The position numbers and the translations under genes were made by a program. Shown here piece by piece: positions 62,909 through 64,000 of a DNA stretch of 64,000 nt. A model generated the notes under the pieces. It saw only the letters and a list, made by a program, of their open reading frames with translations, did not search any database and was not told the DNA's origin. The stretch spans positions 682,001 through 746,000 of the forward strand of contig OZ247586.1 of the NCBI GenBank assembly GCA_965233855.1, in the 5' to 3' direction. Origin of the DNA: Megaera_A sp965233855 (GTDB lineage Bacteria > Pseudomonadota > Alphaproteobacteria > Rickettsiales > Rickettsiaceae). Every line of letters begins with the position of its first letter. Positions within the stretch are counted from its first letter, which is position 1.

Positions 62909-63619
62909 CTATGTAGTTCCAATCGTCATAAGCTTAACTTCTTTTGCCCCTGCTCTCTTTAACATAGCACTACATGTATTGCTAGTTTCACCAGTAGTTC
63001 TTACGTCATCCACTAATAAAACCACCTTACCTTTAATATTATATTTTTTATTCATTACAAGAGTTCCACTCAGATTCTTTTTTCTTTGAGAGCGAGATAA
63101 AGAAGTTTGAGGTTTTGTCCATTTAGTTTTGATTAATAAATCTGGCAACTCTACTATTTCAAGAGATTTAGCAATTTGTTTTCCTAATATTTGTGGTGGA
63201 TTATAATTTCTAAAAATACGCTTTAATCTATTCATTGGCACAGGTGCTATAAGATCTACATCTGTAAAATCATTTTTATATCTAGAAATCAATAATTTTG
63301 AAAATAATTTAGCATTACTAGTCTGATCATTATATTTGAAGCCATGAATTAGCTTTTTACTGTTTTCATCAAACTTAAATAAGCTTCTTGCTAAATCATA
63401 TTTTGGGGGTTCAATAATACATTTTCCACACTCGCTCTGCCCTTCCATTACAAACTCAAACGGAAAACCACATATCTTGCAAAATGGTGCTGAAATAAAA
63501 TCAAGCTTACTAAAACAAGAAGAACATAAACCATCCCCTTGATCCGTGAGTTCATAACATGATGCGCATCTATGGGGCAACACAAAATCTGTAAAATTTG
63601 ACAACATCTCTTTAAACAC
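62909..63619 (-). CDS. comF: ComF-family phosphoribosyltransferase-like protein
   Basis: A 236-aa protein. The N-terminal zinc-ribbon has paired CxxC units (CASCY, CSSCF, CKICG, CGKC) within residues ~18-75. The C-terminal PRTase motif is VVLLVDDVRTTGETSNTCS near 192-210. ComF proteins act in DNA uptake or recombination after transformation. The start is GTG, overlapping the stop of the ubiH-type gene upstream by about one base, so they are co-translated. Length and motifs are complete. Confidence 0.88.
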   Translation of the reverse strand: MFKEMLSNFTDFVLPHRCASCYELTDQGDGLCSSCFSKLDFISAPFCKICGFPFEFVMEGQSECGKCIIEPPKYDLARSLFKFDENSKKLIHGFKYNDQTSNAKLFSKLLISRYKNDFTDVDLIAPVPMNRLKRIFRNYNPPQILGKQIAKSLEIVELPDLLIKTKWTKPQTSLSRSQRKKNLSGTLVMNKKYNIKGKVVLLVDDVRTTGETSNTCSAMLKRAGAKEVKLMTIGTT

Positions 63620-64000
63620 TATTGCCTTCTGCCCATAGTATATTTAATAAGCAACTTCTTAAATGGAGGAATTTTCTCAATCACTTTAAAGCCAGCATTT
63701 CTTCCCATTTGCATAATTTTTGAATTATTAGAAAAAACAGTGTTAATAGTATCAGTAATTTCTAGCATATTGCTATTATCACTTTTGCGAAACTTTTGAT
63801 ATTGATTTAACATATGGTCATTAACTCCATGGTCTAGAACCAAATTTACCAAACAATCAATATCTTTAATCCCCTGATTTAAACCTTGCCCTGCAAGGGG
63901 GTGAATAATATGCGCAGTATCTGCAATTAGGGCTATTCTTTTATTAAAATATTTATCAGCTTCATATGCTTTTAATGGAAAACCCGCAATATCACCTTCT
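63619..64000 (-). CDS. UbiH/UbiF/Coq6-type FAD monooxygenase (5' partial)
   Basis: The minus-strand frame is open to the window edge at 64000 and ends at 63619, giving the C-terminal ~126 residues. The conserved FAD/ribityl motif ADTAHIIHPLAGQGLNQGIKD is present in its diagnostic core (HPLAGQGLN). Family members hydroxylate the ubiquinone ring, fitting the bc1 complex nearby. Which hydroxylation step (UbiH, UbiI or UbiF) cannot be decided. The TTG at 63852 would be a false start, since the homologous residues begin upstream. Confidence 0.85.
   Translation of the reverse strand, partial: EGDIAGFPLKAYEADKYFNKRIALIADTAHIIHPLAGQGLNQGIKDIDCLVNLVLDHGVNDHMLNQYQKFRKSDNSNMLEITDTINTVFSNNSKIMQMGRNAGFKVIEKIPPFKKLLIKYTMGRRQ

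Noticed and set aside
63619..63852. 77-aa protein starting at TTG 63852
   Set aside because: The frame continues upstream with the conserved HPLAGQGLN motif, so it is the C-terminus of a longer FAD monooxygenase cut by the window edge.
1..64000. CRISPR arrays, prophage genes, restriction-modification or other defence loci
   Set aside because: No regularly spaced direct repeats, cas, phage structural, methylase or nuclease-type defence genes were seen on either strand.

Overview
The window is AT-rich bacterial DNA whose core genes point to the order Rickettsiales, probably a protist- or arthropod-associated lineage outside the classical Rickettsia genus. The evidence is a cytochrome bc1 operon (petABC), a ccmAB-aconitase arrangement, cmk-rpsA-murA-folD-cysQ synteny, a PopZ-type polar organizer next to TolC, several ankyrin/LRR-like putative effectors, and a fliF-fliG-fliH-fliN operon. 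Flagellar genes are kept in only some Rickettsiales, such as Midichloriaceae-like lineages. This placement is inferred from gene content; no rRNA is present to test it.

Layout. Positions 2-6387 hold a tight plus-strand operon: Asp/Glu racemase (cut by the window edge), PduX-like Thr/Ser kinase, cysteine-synthase-like PLP enzyme, a fused ATP-grasp ligase/argininosuccinate-lyase-like protein, and a membrane acyltransferase. Kinase + PLP enzyme + ASL-like lyase is the enzyme set known for making 2,3-diamino acids in peptide-antibiotic pathways. With an attached ATP-grasp ligase it looks like a compact, NRPS-free small-molecule pathway, and it is the most novel content here.

Positions 6450-28440 are a genome-decay and insertion-sequence zone. 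It holds one IS6-type element at 6565-7424, five copies of a second 835-bp IS6-type element (one split by nested insertions), and two of the window's three copies of a 1232-bp IS481-type element. All three IS481 copies have an amber codon exactly where the catalytic glutamate should be. Between them lie a 1047-aa putative effector, broken ankyrin-like, GNAT and Na+/solute-symporter genes, intact pgsA and alaS, a TPP riboswitch in front of a ProP-like MFS transporter (so a likely thiamine importer), and a three-gene membrane-complex operon that resembles PilM/N/O in layout.

Positions 28496-48815 are mostly housekeeping: a secreted acidic protein, popZ and tolC; murA-folD-cysQ; cmk-rpsA; tRNA-Val(GAC); hemC-ldcA-lepA; prfB with its +1 programmed frameshift; and murD-ftsW-murG for peptidoglycan precursors and septation. 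Positions 48910-64000 contain a lipoprotein, the third IS481 copy, the flagellar MS/C-ring operon, acnA, the heme exporter ccmAB, the bc1 complex, comF and the end of a UbiH-type hydroxylase. Together these describe an aerobically respiring, peptidoglycan-making, host-associated cell that imports thiamine.
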